From NCBI GenBank assembly GCA_963853835.1, contig OY970820.1, forward strand, positions 23,129,873 through 23,193,872: a stretch of DNA of 64,000 bases, in the 5' to 3' direction. The position numbers were made by a program, and so were the translations under genes. This DNA is from Calendula officinalis. Its lineage: Eukaryota; Streptophyta; Magnoliopsida; Asterales; Asteraceae. Positions 10,546 through 23,558 of the stretch are shown here, piece after piece. Each line of letters begins with the position of its first letter. Within the stretch, counting starts at the first letter, position 1. The notes beneath the pieces were generated by a model. The model did not search any database, was not told where the DNA came from, and saw only the letters and a list, made by a program, of their open reading frames with translations.

Positions 10546-12754
10546 ATGGAAAAACCTACACCAACTATAAATGATTATATGGATAAAGACCTTGACGATG
10601 CGCTAAAGGTTATGTCTCTTATCTCGAACTATAGCCAATCATCACACCTTTGGATGCTACAAAGAAATCAATCGTTCGTGATTCAGAGTATTATGAACGT
10701 AAGATGTTGATGGCTAAACAAATTGAGACTGAAAAAGTGTTATTAGTTGAAGATCTTCAATGGATGGAAGATTCAGATCCTAAGGATGAAGAGAATACCG
10801 AGGTTACTGATCGATTCAATGAAGAAGCCAACAAAGAAATTAAGGTAATCATTTCTCTCTTATCAAATTCTGATAATCTCATTGGTCCTAATACTTGTTT
10901 TGTTAAAACTCAGATATCTGAAATTGATTCTTTAAAATAAAACATTTTAGGTAAAAAAGATTTAAATAATCAATTTCATGAACGTTTAAATGATTTGCAA
11001 AATGAAAAGGAACAACTTGTTCAACAGATTAAACAAATTAAAATTTTCAAACTTGAGAATCTGGAGTTACAAAATCAAGTATCTGAATTGGAGGTCAAAT
11101 ATGATAAGGATATTAAGCACTTGTCTCATACAATTTATGAAAAAGAAATTGAAATAACAAATCTTAAAAATAAACAAAATTCAATTTCAAATGACCGAAA
11201 TGATAATAAATATTACAAATTGTACATTGAAACGTTTCATGAATATCAAATAACTAAAAACTGGTTGGAACGTAACCAAAAAGAATTCGATGATAATGAG
11301 AAACAGTTTAAATCTGTAAACGATCAAATAAAACACCTATCTGAAACCTTACATGAAAACGACATCAAAACATCACGAGAATTAAACAGCAAACAAAATG
11401 TCATACATCAACTTCAACATGATAATATTCAACTTTCTTCCCACATCAAATACCTTGAAGAAATAATTGTCAAAAGAGGACATACTGATCAAACCATCCA
11501 TTTGAACAAGCCTAAAGACTTCAAATATTTTAATTCAAGAAAAGGACTAGGAGCTGATATTCCAGAATATCTTAAAAGGGCGTGTGATGTGCTTCCAACA
11601 TTATATGATTACAAATACATGCATCTAGATATCTGGCAGATCTTCATTCGTATGACTGATGAGGAAGAAGAGATTGAGACATTCAACAAAGCAAAGAAGG
11701 AGAATGCACAAATTAGTTTCAACTATGCCGAATTAAATAAAACATATGAAACTAAAAAGGCAAAATTTGAAAATGATGATTATTTTCCAATTATAAACTA
11801 GAAGAATTTGAAATTAAAGGAAATGTCGTTCTTCAACAAAAAGTAACACCAAAGATTTATGTTCCCTCTCTAATTTTAGAAAAAGAAAATTTGTCAATTG
11901 GAAAATAAAATCGACAAAAGACATAAGGCATTTGGCAAAGAAAAATCAGGTTTACAAACCAAAATTTTTGAATTAGAAAATAAAATTGATAAAACACATA
12001 AATCTTTTGATGAAGTGAAACAAAAGTTGCAAATACAAATTCAAAATTTAGAATCTAAATCATCTTATCTTTAGAAGTTTAAGAAGCCTAATGCATCTAT
12101 GAAATTAGATTCTCCTTTTACTGCAAAGACTAAATGTAATAATTCCAGAATATTTTCTCCTGTAATGGCATATCGGGATTTATATACAATCAAGCAATCT
12201 CAGGTTAATAGAGGAAATTCTAAACCTAAACCGAAATCACAAGTAAGTTCCTCTACGAAGCCTAAGCCTAGGAGATCCACGGTTCCACCAAACTCTGATA
12301 AGAAATTGAATGCTCTCAAACAAGATATTAGAGGAAATTCCGCACCTAAAACTCCAAATAAATTAGGTTCCTCTTCCAGACTTAAGCATTCTCAGATGGA
12401 TAAGATTAAACCATCAACCGTGTTGAAACATTCTACGTCTTCGAAGAAAATATTTTCCAAATCTAAATCTTTAAAATACTCAAGAAACGATTTACTTTCC
12501 TTGGCACCTATATCAACTTTTAATCAAATGCCAAAAACAACTCCTAAAACACCCACGATCTTCAAAGAAAAATGGGTTCCCAAAACTCCAAAATCTCAAA
12601 TAATTCCCCTGAAATTATTTGAAAGTGAAACATCAAGTTTCAACTTTTCTTGGAATTCTATATCTTTAAATTGAATCTATACAACTTATGATGGTTTAAT
12701 TCCCACACTAACATTATCGGACCCAAACAAAAATGGGTACCAAAAGTTGTTTGA
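10546..12754 (+). pseudogene. Broken gag-like gene of element C
   Basis: Coding sense starts at ATG 10546, changes frame near 10650, then runs in one frame through stops at 10938, 11799 and 12672. It finishes in another frame with KWVPKVV and stop TGA 12752-12754. The middle (10995-11500) is a strongly charged coiled coil with heptad-like Leu/Ile spacing. A following segment with RKGLGADIPEYLKRA and LPTLYDYKY resembles the conserved block of plant Copia gag proteins. The Lys/Ser/Pro-rich tail ends in the WVPK motif also seen at the gag ends of elements A and B. At least two frameshifts and three stops mean no intact product. A TGCAG follows the last stop by 12 bases, as in the other two elements. 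Confidence 0.65.
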
Positions 12755-14569
12755 TGTGTTTTGCAGGAGAATGACTTATTCACGCATCAGTGTATAACTC
12801 GCGTCTCAACAGAATGGCTCTTACACACTTCAGTGTATGACCCGAGCTTCAAAGAGATGGCTTCCAAGTACTTTAGCTTGAAACCCGGTTCTCAATGACA
12901 AATGGTTTCTAATCAACTATGTTTAGAACCCGTTCGTAACCAGTAAGCACTTCACTGCAAAACCTCTTCTCCACTCCTCTACTACTATTAAAGGTATATT
13001 TCTGAACTACAAATTTTTCACTTTCTTTGATTTGTCGAGGGGGAGAAACAATAATTCTAGGGGGAATTAGTATTTCAAGGGGGAGAAACTTTAAAATTCA
13101 ACACTTTTATACCTGATTGTATAATTAAACGATAAATCTTTTAAAAAGACAATACCTTCCCATGGTTTGCCAGAACCGGCCTTACCTTCCAAGGGAAATA
13201 CTTTTTAGCCGATTGGTAAATGTGAGGGTATAAGTCTAGGGTATAGATGTAGGTGAGCGCAAGGTGATGTGAAAACATGATAATAACAAGAAAACACACC
13301 TTTGAGTGCATCCAAACAGCCAACAAACCGGGCAACCTCACAAAAATGTGATCATTCATGTGTTGAATGTTTCACCAGACTTAACTGGCCCAGTCAAGCA
13401 TCTGCACTCCACCACCAACCACTCAGATTCCTCTCAACAGGAATTTGTTTCAATTCATCAGGGGACATAGCACATAATCTATCGACTGCTCATTCGGAGT
13501 ATATTGGTATTGAAATCATTAACCTCCTGCCCCGGGTTACGTCTTTATTCAATGCACAGTGTGTCTAGATCTCACCGTCAAATATTTCCAATTTAGGACA
13601 CATACACTAATGAAAATGAATCTCTGTGAATTCATCGGAACACTCATAGTGGCATCACAATCTGGTGCTTTACGAGGATTGAGTGGAAATCCTGCTAGAG
13701 CTAAAATTGCGCCAACTCTAACTGCATGTCACACATTTGAGGGGGAGCGTAAACTCTATCAACATTTTACCTAACAACAATTATCAATGATCACAAATCG
13801 ACAAAGCCACAACTTCAAGAAAAGACTTCCGCTATAAACAACTCTGTCTATGGGTCTACATTTCGTCGATTTACATTTGTGAAGAAGAAGAAACCGACAC
13901 ATTCATAGAAATTTCAAATCACAAATTCTCAACCATTTCAATTCCAATTTTAACCGTACAAATCTTTCTTTCCAAACAAAATATAAATCATCCACATCAA
14001 TTCAAATCTTAAAATGTACATATCATTCTTTCCTACATACAAAACATTCACATTCAATCCAAATCTTCAACATTTTCAAATCATTTTAACCAAAACAAAC
14101 AAACACATCCAAAACTTCAACTTTCAAACCATTCTTTTCAAAATCCAAAACATCATTATCATATCCTCACAAAAACCTCTACCACAAAATCCAAAACAAA
14201 ATCTCCAATATCTGAAAATCCCAGACTCCTTACCTAACTGATATTCCATTTCCAGAACTTTCAAAACTTTAGTAAATCAGTTTTAGGGCTTCCTTACTTA
14301 AACAGATTAAACGAAAAATATTTCTTTGAGTATCTGAAACTTCCAAAATTGTGCAAACATTGTTCAGAAAACATTGTTCAGGCTACTCAGAAAACATTTT
14401 CTAGCCAAAGAAAGAGATCTTAATTGCTTCTCAGGCTATTCGGATGTAAACATTGTTCAGCAAACCATTTTAAAGCACATCTGAGAATAAATGAATATCA
14501 TAACGGGCCAACAGAAGAATTGAAGAAGGAAGACTGGGATGAGGTGCTAAAACTTAAAAAGGGAGAGAT
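12755..14569 (+). other. Non-coding interior of element C after gag
   Basis: No pol motif and no long open frame. Holds four GGGGGA-type purine runs like those before Copia LTRs, and an A+C-rich block from about 13900 to 14240. ACATTGTTCAG is repeated three times between 14350 and 14470. It ends in AAAAAGGGAGAGAT, a good polypurine tract, directly before TGTTAGGACTAG. This may be the remains of an ORF3 and its flanks, but I cannot identify it. Confidence 0.45.
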
Positions 14570-14890
14570 TGTTAGGACTAGTTTTGAGCATTAGAGATGC
14601 AATTATGCTTAATTAGTCTAGCTTAATTGTGTTTAGAGGTTGGGGTATAAATACTTTTATGATGACTAATGATGTAAGCTTTCCACATTCTAATTGAGAT
14701 ACACTTTGAAAGCTACCCTTCCCTCCATCTTCATCTCTCTCAACTACAGACACTAAAACACACATTTTGAATTCACAAATCATCATCAAATCACCATAAA
14801 TTGATATCATTTCGATTCCATTAGCTCTATCACTTTCATATGAAAATTTCTAGGAGATATCACGTGAAATAAACCTACTAGTTTACAAAT
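14570..14890 (+). repeat. LTR-like 3' end of element C
   Basis: Starts TGTTAGGACTAG right after a polypurine tract, with a TATA box (GTATAAATA, 14646-14654) and a CT-rich stretch downstream as in an R/U5 region. The right end is a guess at ...CTAGTTTACA near 14888; there is no second copy in the window to fix it. Confidence 0.45.
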
Positions 14891-17440
14891 AAAAACAAGA
14901 TGAAAACATCTAAACTTTAATTATTATTATTGTGTATGCACTCTGAAAACAATAAAAAAAAAAAAAAAAAGAAGACTCCACTTTCCACATCGATCATCGG
15001 AAGAAGACAAAAAGAAAATGCATACTTAAATTCATGAGTTTTGATAACGTAAGCTACTAATATGTCGGTTAAAATTTGACACGAGATACAAATATATACA
15101 AAATGAAATGAATTTGCGATGAAACTGAAAGTTGTATTTTGTAAAATAAACTCAAAATCTTGTTGTATCGTATTCAAATTCAAGAATTAACACAAAATTT
15201 AAATGAAAGCATGGGAAAATTAAATAATACATAAACCCTGGGTAATTTAAGTTGTAACCTACAAATATGTAATTATAACTTTGAGTACATTTAATTGTCC
15301 CTTTATATTATATTTTGTCGTATTTGTGAGATTTTAAGTATGTGCGTATCAAGTAATTTGATTTTTTTTGTTCTATATATCGGATTGACATGTTTATCGT
15401 TTTTTAATTGAATCTTTTTCGGGTTAGCAAAAAAAAAAAAAGCATCGTATCTTGTCGTGTACGGACTGAGGAAAAAAGAATTTGTGTTGTAGTGTTATAT
15501 AAAAACACGAAAACGATTTAACATGTTTAACCACTAAATTGGTTTTTTAATAAATATTGTAAAATAATTATACTTTATGATTACTTATAATAAAATAATA
15601 AGTGATCATTTTATCAATTCTTAATTGCAACTCTAATTCTCTAAACATTCTGGCTATTAAATCCATGCATATGTATCATATACAAATTGCAAATATGGAG
15701 GAATAGACCTTCCGCGCTTTCACAACAAAAAAAAAACATTATTATATACTTCGATCATTCTTCCCCTTTTCATATTCATTTTACAGCTAATATATGCATT
15801 TTATTTTCTATCGATTCCTTCACTGTTCATATTTGTGTATTTACAAAAACTGAATATTACAATCCGCGTTACACTTTCCATAACATCAGTATCATGTTCA
15901 ACAAGCTCAATCATCAATTTAAAATTTAAAATCAGACACAATCGTCTTTGTTAATTGTGTACCCATTTGAGTCAATTTTGATTTAGAGAATTGATATTCA
16001 TACCACAAAAATTACTTCCTACACAACATTATATAAATTTTAAAGCAGACTGTACAACTGTAGTAAAGCATAAATGTGGTATAGGAATTCATTTATGTGG
16101 TAGCAATATCACCCCTTTTGATTTATGATCTAAGATTTGTTTCGTGTTCAAATATAGTATTGTATAATTTGTTCTATAGTTACTTTTATAAAGACCCTCT
16201 TAGAAATGTGTATATAAAAAAGCGATCAAATTTATGCGCATATATTATTTTCCACATTGTTTATTTTCTTTACTTTTTAAATATATAATAAAGTAGTATA
16301 ATTTACTTTTAAGCAATTATAACATTAAAAAGGTTTATCTAATGCACACATAATTAACCTAAAGTTGATAGTTTGATACTCATATTACAAACTACAACAA
16401 TGTCAAAATCACAATATAGATTTCAGTTTTAATAAAAATTCAAAATACAATTACCAAATTGCCCTTGTATTGTCTAAAATCCAAATACATTGAATTATAA
16501 ATGCGTCTAAGGAGAATAGTAGAGTACCAGTCATTTAATGTACAAACATGCATATGATAGAAGGGTTGGAGTTTTGGTACAATTGAGCCTTGGTGGAAGT
16601 ACTACACTTGTAATCAATGTTTCTGGAAATTATGTTGGGGGACCAAAAAGAAGGTTTTTGAGTTTAGTCCACTATAAGTTTATAACCCCTCAAGTTTGTA
16701 TCATATATACTATCTATACAGCTTTAGGGCTATTAATATTAGAAGATTTTAAAAAGTTAATTTTTAAGACCTTCTAATATTAGTACGCCTAAATGCTTTA
16801 GAAGACAAAAAATAATAAAAACGCAGCTTAGAGGAATCGAACTCGTGACCATTTGGGTCTTAGTGTGTGTATTAACCACTTCAACTACTTGATTACTTTG
16901 ATTTATTCCAGATACTAATATATATAAGCTTTAACGTCACCAGAACTCAACCATCATTTCTCTATTTAAACGTCTCATATTTACTTCCACAAAAAAAACC
17001 AATTTCGGATCCGATCCTACCATCACTAATGTCAGCACCTACCGTCACTACGCACCACCACTCATCACCATCGCTATTGCCACCACCACCGGTACTGTCG
17101 TCACTTCGAAATATAGTTACGGGTACCCGCCGCCGCATTACGCGAATAACCTGCTAGTATGCTATAATATGATCATATTCATGGATTCCCTTAAAATGTG
17201 ATCGACAATATTTGTGTTTAGTTGTAAATATTATTATCTGTAAATCATTTTACAACCAACTAAATGCAAATCTTGGTTATTAGTTTCTTTGCCCTTTTAT
17301 TTTTGTTTTAAACAAAATAAAACTCATTCTTTGTAAAATCTATTTTTTTAAAATTTAATTCCTAGCTTTTTATATCCACTTGATAATTTTTAAATTTCAT
17401 ATATTTGATAACATATATTTAGTTTTTAAAAACTAAAATA
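14891..17440. other. AT-rich intergenic stretch
   Basis: No supported gene. Contains homopolymer runs (A run near 14950 and 15430) and short open frames typical of chance. Around 16835-16900 a GAATCGAACTCGTGACC segment resembles the reverse complement of a tRNA B box, possibly a relic of a SINE; not firm. Confidence 0.6.
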
Positions 17441-17759
17441 CTACCTCCGTATCAAAATAAGTGATACATTTGAACAATCATGGTTTTTAAATAAAAGATT
17501 AAAAGATGATTTAAAATAGATTAAAGTTGATAGTTGGCTTTTTATATTAATGGTTTTTAAAAGTAAAAGTATGGGTAAAAGAGTAATTTTACCTTATTAA
17601 AGTAAATAATCAGTGAATAACGAGTCTTACTTTTTTACCAAATAAGATAAGTTTTATAAGTGTATCACTTATATTGACTCATCCATAAATAAAAAGTGTA
17701 TAACTTATTTTGATGCGTCTTTTTTTTGTTAAAAAAAACTTATTTTGAAACGGAAGTAG
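17441..17759. mobile_element. Stowaway-like MITE, 319 bp
   Basis: Ends are inverted repeats: left CTACCTCCGTATCAAAATAA; right end reads, on the other strand, CTACTTCCGTTTCAAAATAA. It is flanked by TA on both sides (17439-17440 and 17760-17761), the Tc1/mariner target duplication. No coding capacity. A second copy of this family lies at 61838-62651. Confidence 0.85.
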
Positions 17760-19063
17760 TATATTTTTTGTTGTTTAATGTCAAACTTGAAATTGGGAAG
17801 GATGGCGACTAGAGTATTTTGTTTTTCCCTTTAGTGGTAAAGGAATATTCTTTTTGACAAACGTGTTTACTCAACAATCCCAACTAGTAAATAATTGAAA
17901 TAACATCCTTCTTTTTATCGACTATATCACAAAATTTTAAAAGAATTATTGCATGAATTTTGAAGTCAATAGTATTCAGCTGTAGATCATAGATTTGTGT
18001 TTGCAAGAATGTTTTATTTTGTGTTTTGTCCTGTAACACGACTAACTATATTCTATATTTATAGAAAGTATCTTCTTAACAAGGAGCCATCAAATTTTGC
18101 TGTTAAAAAAAACAAGGAGCCATCAAAATATCTCTTATGAAAAACTCTAGACTCAATAACTCTTAGAAAAATGAGAAAAACTTTTAAGGTTGCCGTTTGA
18201 GATATTATGAGGGTATATATATTAGGAACATGTACATTAATCAACAATTACCAGTTTATCACTATGCTTTAATTGTAATGACTATATTAATGAAAATACA
18301 ACTTTTTAATATATATAATAATTTTAATCCAGTCTCGTTAACAAATAAAATTAATGTATTGTATACAAATGGTTCTAGTTTCAAAATATTAAAAGTAAAC
18401 ATAAAAATTACAACGAATCTTGCTATTTGAAAGAATATTGTAATATGCGTCATGTAGATAAAAAAAAAAGAGCTTTCCCATAAGTCGTAACGAACCAACT
18501 TTGCAACTTCTTGTTAAACAGTTGATCAAACCACAAAGTTTAGAAAATATTTCTAGTTATGGATTAGAATTCAGAGATAGGAAAATAGAAGTAAAATTTG
18601 TGCATGAGGATTAAGATTGGAATAGAGAAGTTTATATATTCAAAATGTTAGACTATGCGTAATAGGTAACTACTATTTTAACGGTCACCTCCGACACATC
18701 AACGTTCTCTCTCCTGATCAAACATATGACCAAATTGCGACCAAACCCACGTAAGGGAGGACCATTGTTTATTTTTTTTTTCATTAAAATTTAAAAACTT
18801 AGATTAATAATTAAACATTACACTAAAATATATTACCGGAATGCATCTCGCCATCCGAACTCATTTTAAAGAGAGTGTGTGTGATGTGAGTAAGTATAAG
18901 TAATAGAAATGAGAAGTGTGAATTTTTTTATAAAAAAGTTAGGTATTTATAAGTTAAAAATAGGGTCTGAATTGGGGTACGGGAAAAATAATAGTTATTG
19001 CCCTCTTGATTCCTTCGAGTTCACACAACCTGCAACGGTGGTCTGGCCGACCGTTGGGGCTAC

Positions 19064-19150
19064 GGGACGCGTCGCGGGATCGGGCTCGTCAAGGGGTGGG
19101 ACGCGTCGCGGGATCGGGCTCATCAAGGGGTGGGACGCGTCACAATGGGG
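19064..19150. repeat. GC-rich 34-bp tandem repeat
   Basis: Unit begins GGGACGCGTCGCGGGATCGG and recurs at 19064, 19098 and 19132 (third partial), with one base change between the first two. It sits in a GC-rich block of about 160 bases inside very AT-rich DNA, rich in CpG. Origin unknown; it may be the inside of a larger decayed repeat. Confidence 0.85.
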
Positions 19151-20102
19151 GACGGGCGGCGACCGAATGGGGGGCGATCGGCTCCTTAAACATAGTCTTA
19201 GTACAATTAAATTTGAAATTTAACGCAAACGTTAGAGATGTCTTAATGGTAAGAATTTCGTCTTAGTTTTTAAAAATGCTTAGAGATCCAAGTTCAAATC
19301 TTGTGAGCAAAAAATATACTTTTTGTAGCCACAGAAGTTCACCTGCACTAACTTCGAGTTAACCATAAAATAAGTGGTCATCCTGAGATTAGTTAGCAAC
19401 ACGAACTACCAAATAATTATGTATTTGCCATATAAGCTTTTTTAGAAATAAAGAAAACAATATTACTATATTTTTATATTGGATGTTAGTGTTTCCTCTT
19501 TCGTGCACCCACCATCGTTTTATTTGTTACCTAAAAATGCTACTCAACGAACAAAATCACATAGTTAAACATGTTCAATCAAAGCTAAGTTATTTAGTTT
19601 TAAAACAAAATTAATAGATTTCTTTGTACTTTATTCCAAACAAAAGTTATATATATTTCAGTAGTCCCCAAATTATAGTCTTATAAATCCATAGCACATA
19701 TGAGTTCTTTATTTTGGTCTATTTATAATTAATTGTGGGAATATTATTAAAGGGAACTGAAATTAAAAATCAAAATAAAAGGTTACTTTATTAGTTTAGT
19801 ATAATTTTTAGAAAAATATTAGCAAAAGCACAATACCTTATAAACATGATTATTCATGGTATCTATGACAATATGACACAAAAAGCAATAATGATAAATA
19901 AGAGTTATAAGTACCATACTGGGAAAACAACACCCCTAATTGCATTTCCAATTTGTAATTAGCATAATACCACATCATATCATTGTGTTATTGTGGGGAG
20001 CTACTTACAAATTTATATATGTATATAAAATATAAATGTATATATGGTATGGACAAAAATATTGGGTCCCAAAAGTGCTGTCGGGTTGTAGTCACAAGAC
20101 CC

Positions 20103-20110
20103 ATATAAAT
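20103..20110 (+). promoter_or_regulatory. Probable TATA box of the CCT-motif gene
   Basis: ATATAAAT about 300 bases before the ATG at 20408, followed by a CT-rich stretch that fits a 5' UTR. Sequence-based guess only. Confidence 0.4.
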
Positions 20111-20407
20111 GAATGAAGCAGGTAACAAGACAAGAGCCGATATCATAGAGAGGACCTCCCTTCCTCTCTGTTTTTTGTGTGTCAAACTTTTTAATTATAT
20201 TTATAATTTTTAATTATTTTGAGTTGTGTAGTGTTGAACTTTTACTACCTGCTGCTGCTGCTACTTGTCTTAATGTGAGAAAATTACTCTTTTACACCAT
20301 TGAAACCCACTTGGTGTCAATCTTTAACTCCAAAGCTCTGAACTTCCTTGAAGAAACCAGAAAAAAAAAAGGATCTTTTTCTTTTTAATTCAAAAAAAGA
20401 AAAAGAA

Positions 20408-22081
20408 ATGTATGCTGAGAGTGGCCTAATGTTCCCTTATTTTCAGAACTTGTCATCCGATGTTCAACAATTTGATGATTTCTGTCACTCACAGAAGTCA
20501 ATTACTTGCTTGGTAATTATTGTTTATTTATTGTTTAATAAAACTGTTTTTGTTTCTATCATCTTGCTTGTTGTATTTGATTGGATTAAGGTTTTTGTGA
20601 TATTTGACTAAAATACATGTTTTCTTTATGTTGATGGTTATATTATTAGCAATTAAAACTAAAAAGATGGTTTCTTGATAGTTTTTAACTTGGTGGTCTC
20701 TTCTTTCTTCCTGAATAATTAAAAAATGACCTTCATTATGAACAATTTTTAGCTAACCCCTTGTGAGTTTTCAAGATTCCTTATCTTGGCAATTAAACAG
20801 AGTTTCTTTGCCATTGAGAAAGGTAATGGGAATGGGAATGGTTTAATTAGTGTTTCCATACCCGTATTTGTTCCACTTTTATTAATATCTGATGTCAACT
20901 TGTATTTATAAAGATTAAAGATTCACCTTTTTCACCGCACTCACAAGAACTCAAATCAACAACAGAGAAAAAGGTAGGAAAAATGGAAAAAAGGTAAAGC
21001 AAAGGCAGCACTAGAATTTGTAATTTGCTCCAATGGCTGTGTTTTATGGAAATTCTAATTTATGAAAAGCTATTAAAGTTGCTTTTCCATTATCCTTGTA
21101 TTGTTCAAAGGCAAACAATTGTGTTACAAGCTAACCCCAAAGGCTATAATTAGGTCATGTTTACATCACCATCTGTTCATCTACTGATTTCTTTCTTGTT
21201 TTGTCTTTTCAGGATAACCTAATTCAGAGCTCCACTGTATCAGATTATGATCTTGGAGGTGAAGGGGATCTTTTCAAAGCACCAGAACCGATAATCCAAC
21301 AGCCATTAATCAGCCTTGATCCCATGTCGATCATCTCAGACGCCATTTCTTCTCAACAGCTCAAAGTTACAGATATCGAATCCCTTCAAAACGAGGAGTT
21401 TTTGAATGATGTTTTCTACGAATGCAAAAATATCTTGGCAAATGAAGCAACTTCCGGAACCGGAACTGAATCATCACCTTTTTCAGAAGTCATAAACTTC
21501 AATTTCCCGATGACAACGACTGATTGTCAAATCCCAAAAAGCATGAGCTCTGATAGTCTAAGCTCCATGGATTGGATTCATGGGGCTCAGATAAAACCTA
21601 GTTTTCTGAATTTCAGTGAAATGGATTTTGGTATGCGAAGGGCTTTCAGTGAAGGAGATATACAGGTTAAATTTATTAGTTAAAGCTATATTTAATTTTA
21701 TATAGATAAAAAAGAAGACAAACTGCAAACCTAATTCTTTGTTTTACAAATATTTCTGTTTTATGACAGACGCTTGCGGATGCCAACACAACGATCGCCC
21801 GTTATCCGGTTGGGCAGCCGCCACTTATTACTGAAGACCGTCTGCAAAAGCTCTCAAGATACAGGAATAAGAAAACAAAGAGGAATTTTGGGAGAAAGAT
21901 CAAGGTAATTAATGTGGAAATAAATAAATAATTAGTAAAGTGTTAATTAAAAGTTTGTAGACAATATCTAATGCTTTGGGGTGTTGATCAGTATGCATGC
22001 AGGAAGGCTTTGGCAGACAGTCAACCGAGGATTAGAGGGAGGTTTGCCAAGACAGACGAATCTGACAATTTTAGAAAGTAA
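20408..22081 (+). CDS. CCT-motif family (CMF) transcriptional regulator
   Basis: Four exons: 20408-20512, 21213-21665, 21770-21904, 21992-22081, all with GT-AG borders and all joined in phase 0, giving 260 residues. The C-terminus is a complete CCT domain, from RLQKLSRYRNKKTKRNFGRK in exon 3 to YACRKALADSQPRIRGRF in exon 4, the motif of CONSTANS, TOC1 and COL proteins. There is no B-box zinc finger or response-regulator domain, so it belongs to the CCT-only group. The N-terminus (MYAESGLMFPYFQ, then LFKAPEPI and GMRRAFSEGDIQ) matches the plant subgroup annotated as CONSTANS-LIKE 16-like or CCT motif family. It is expected to act in the nucleus through NF-Y type DNA complexes. The first exon is short, so a pure ORF scan would miss the true start. 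The exact Arabidopsis counterpart is not assigned. Confidence 0.93.
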
Positions 22082-23558
22082 TTAACAACTCACGTTAATT
22101 TACCTCTCACAATCGTTAGAGTTGATAGAAGAAGATATGAATGGTAGCTTTACAATCTCACACAGGGGTCAAAGTCAAAGTCAAAGCTGGATTTGCTAAA
22201 TAAGCTAGGAGGCTCGGTATACAAGCAAGTCCTATTACTATATTAGCATATGCTATTAAATGTAATAATTATAATAAAAATAATACTGTCTTTCTAGTCC
22301 TAGTAGATCCATGAACGTTGAAGTTTTGTTGTACATAAAGTATTAATTTGTTAAATAACTATCACTACTTATTTTAATATTTGTATGGTGTGCTTTCATA
22401 TAACCAAGATGACATTCACTAAACTGATAGGTTCTGTATGGTTGCTTGTGTCCTTCTCCTTAATTAGACATCTTATTTTAGCCCGATCTCAACTAGGGTA
22501 TTAACGAGTCAAATAATTAACGAGCTACTCGAGTTCGAACTTGTTTTACAAGAGTTTGAGTTTGATAATATACAAGCTCGAGTCGAATTCGAACAAAAAT
22601 TAATGTTCAATTAGTTTCATGAGTCAAGTTTAAAAAGCAATCTAGGCTTAACAATATAGGCTTAACATGGCCTTTAGGACCAGTGTTGGGAAAGGCTTAA
22701 GACCAATCTTAAGTCTAGATCGTTTTATATGCGTCTAGGAAAAGATTGTTAGGGCAAAACGTGACTGGCCCACCAACTAACCCGACCCTGAATTGAAAGT
22801 TGGGTGCATTTTCTATCGCCCCTTTAGGGTTCCTAAGAATCTGACTCCAAAGAGGTCCGAACCAAGGGTGGTTATGTGTTGAGGCCAATCCACCTCCCCT
22901 TGAACCAATTATGCTCTGGGGCCCTAGCTAGGCAATCATTATTAAACAGAGGTTCAGTTTCATAAATCAAATCAAGGATAAAAATATTCGATCAACAATA
23001 AAATCATCAAAAAGATGAAGAGCTACCATTATTGCCATAAAGCCAAGATAGAACAAGAAATGAAGTGGGCCATTTTTCCTATTCCAAAAGTAGGCCGCCT
23101 CATGTAGGTCCATCTATGTATAATGTATCAATGGAGCCCATAAACGTCATGGTATTCATCTCTTCTTGGAAATCATGTCACTTCTCCCTTGCCTCCATAA
23201 CCTTTTTACCTATTATTTATTTATTTGTAGATAATAAAAGTGGCAAATAGAACATTATTCGCCCAACCTATTTCCTCAACTCTACTAAATTTCCTTTTAT
23301 AGCCATGTCAATATTGTTGTAAATAGAGGTTAAGATAGTTAACGGTTGACAGTTATCTTCACTCGGCTCAAAATAGTAGATATATGATTGTTTACATTTT
23401 ATTTTTTATACATTTTATTTAAAGAAATCAGATATAGTGGGGATGGAACCCAGTTGATAAGTTCCGTATTTTTCATTCATGTTGTTTTAGCCTATTTACG
23501 AAGTGAAGGGATAACCCCTTACCATTTTTGTTGTTCGTCCTTATCATATTCTTTGAGA
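22082..23558. other. Intergenic stretch between CCT-motif gene and EMB2261
   Basis: Begins with the 3' UTR of the CCT-motif gene. At 22500-22680 there is a block with repeated CTCGAG/TTCGAA-like words, and at 22760-22930 a less AT-rich block that looks like decayed transposon or gene debris. An in-frame ATG at 23388 precedes the EMB2261 start, but that upstream stretch does not resemble the protein. No gene supported. Confidence 0.5.

Larger units (their letters stand above)
9357..14890 (+). mobile_element. Decayed Copia element C lacking pol
   Basis: Contains a broken gag-like coding region (about 10546-12754), then about 1.8 kb without pol motifs, several polypurine-like GGGGGA runs (near 13029, 13061, 13080, 13741) and a final purine tract plus LTR-like start at 14570. 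I searched for the protease DSG, integrase and reverse transcriptase YVDD signatures and saw none. A pol-less derivative of a gag-pol element is the simplest reading. The left edge is set only by the end of element A, which may have inserted into C; no 5' LTR is visible. Confidence 0.55.
17762..20407. other. Intergenic stretch upstream of the CCT-motif gene
   Basis: AT-rich with no supported gene. It includes one GC-rich island at about 19020-19185 and a possible core promoter at 20103. Around 19225-19310 there is a weak tRNA-like pattern (TTAATGGTAAG, later AAGTTCAAATC), which might be a degenerate SINE. Confidence 0.55.

Noticed and set aside
19225..19310. tRNA-derived SINE
   Set aside because: A-box and B-box likenesses are weak, and no tail or target duplication was found; kept only as a remark.
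23388..23558. N-terminal extension of EMB2261 to the upstream in-frame ATG
   Set aside because: The added residues are hydrophobic and unlike the family start; MSILSLLSPAKLAA matches the known N-terminal style.
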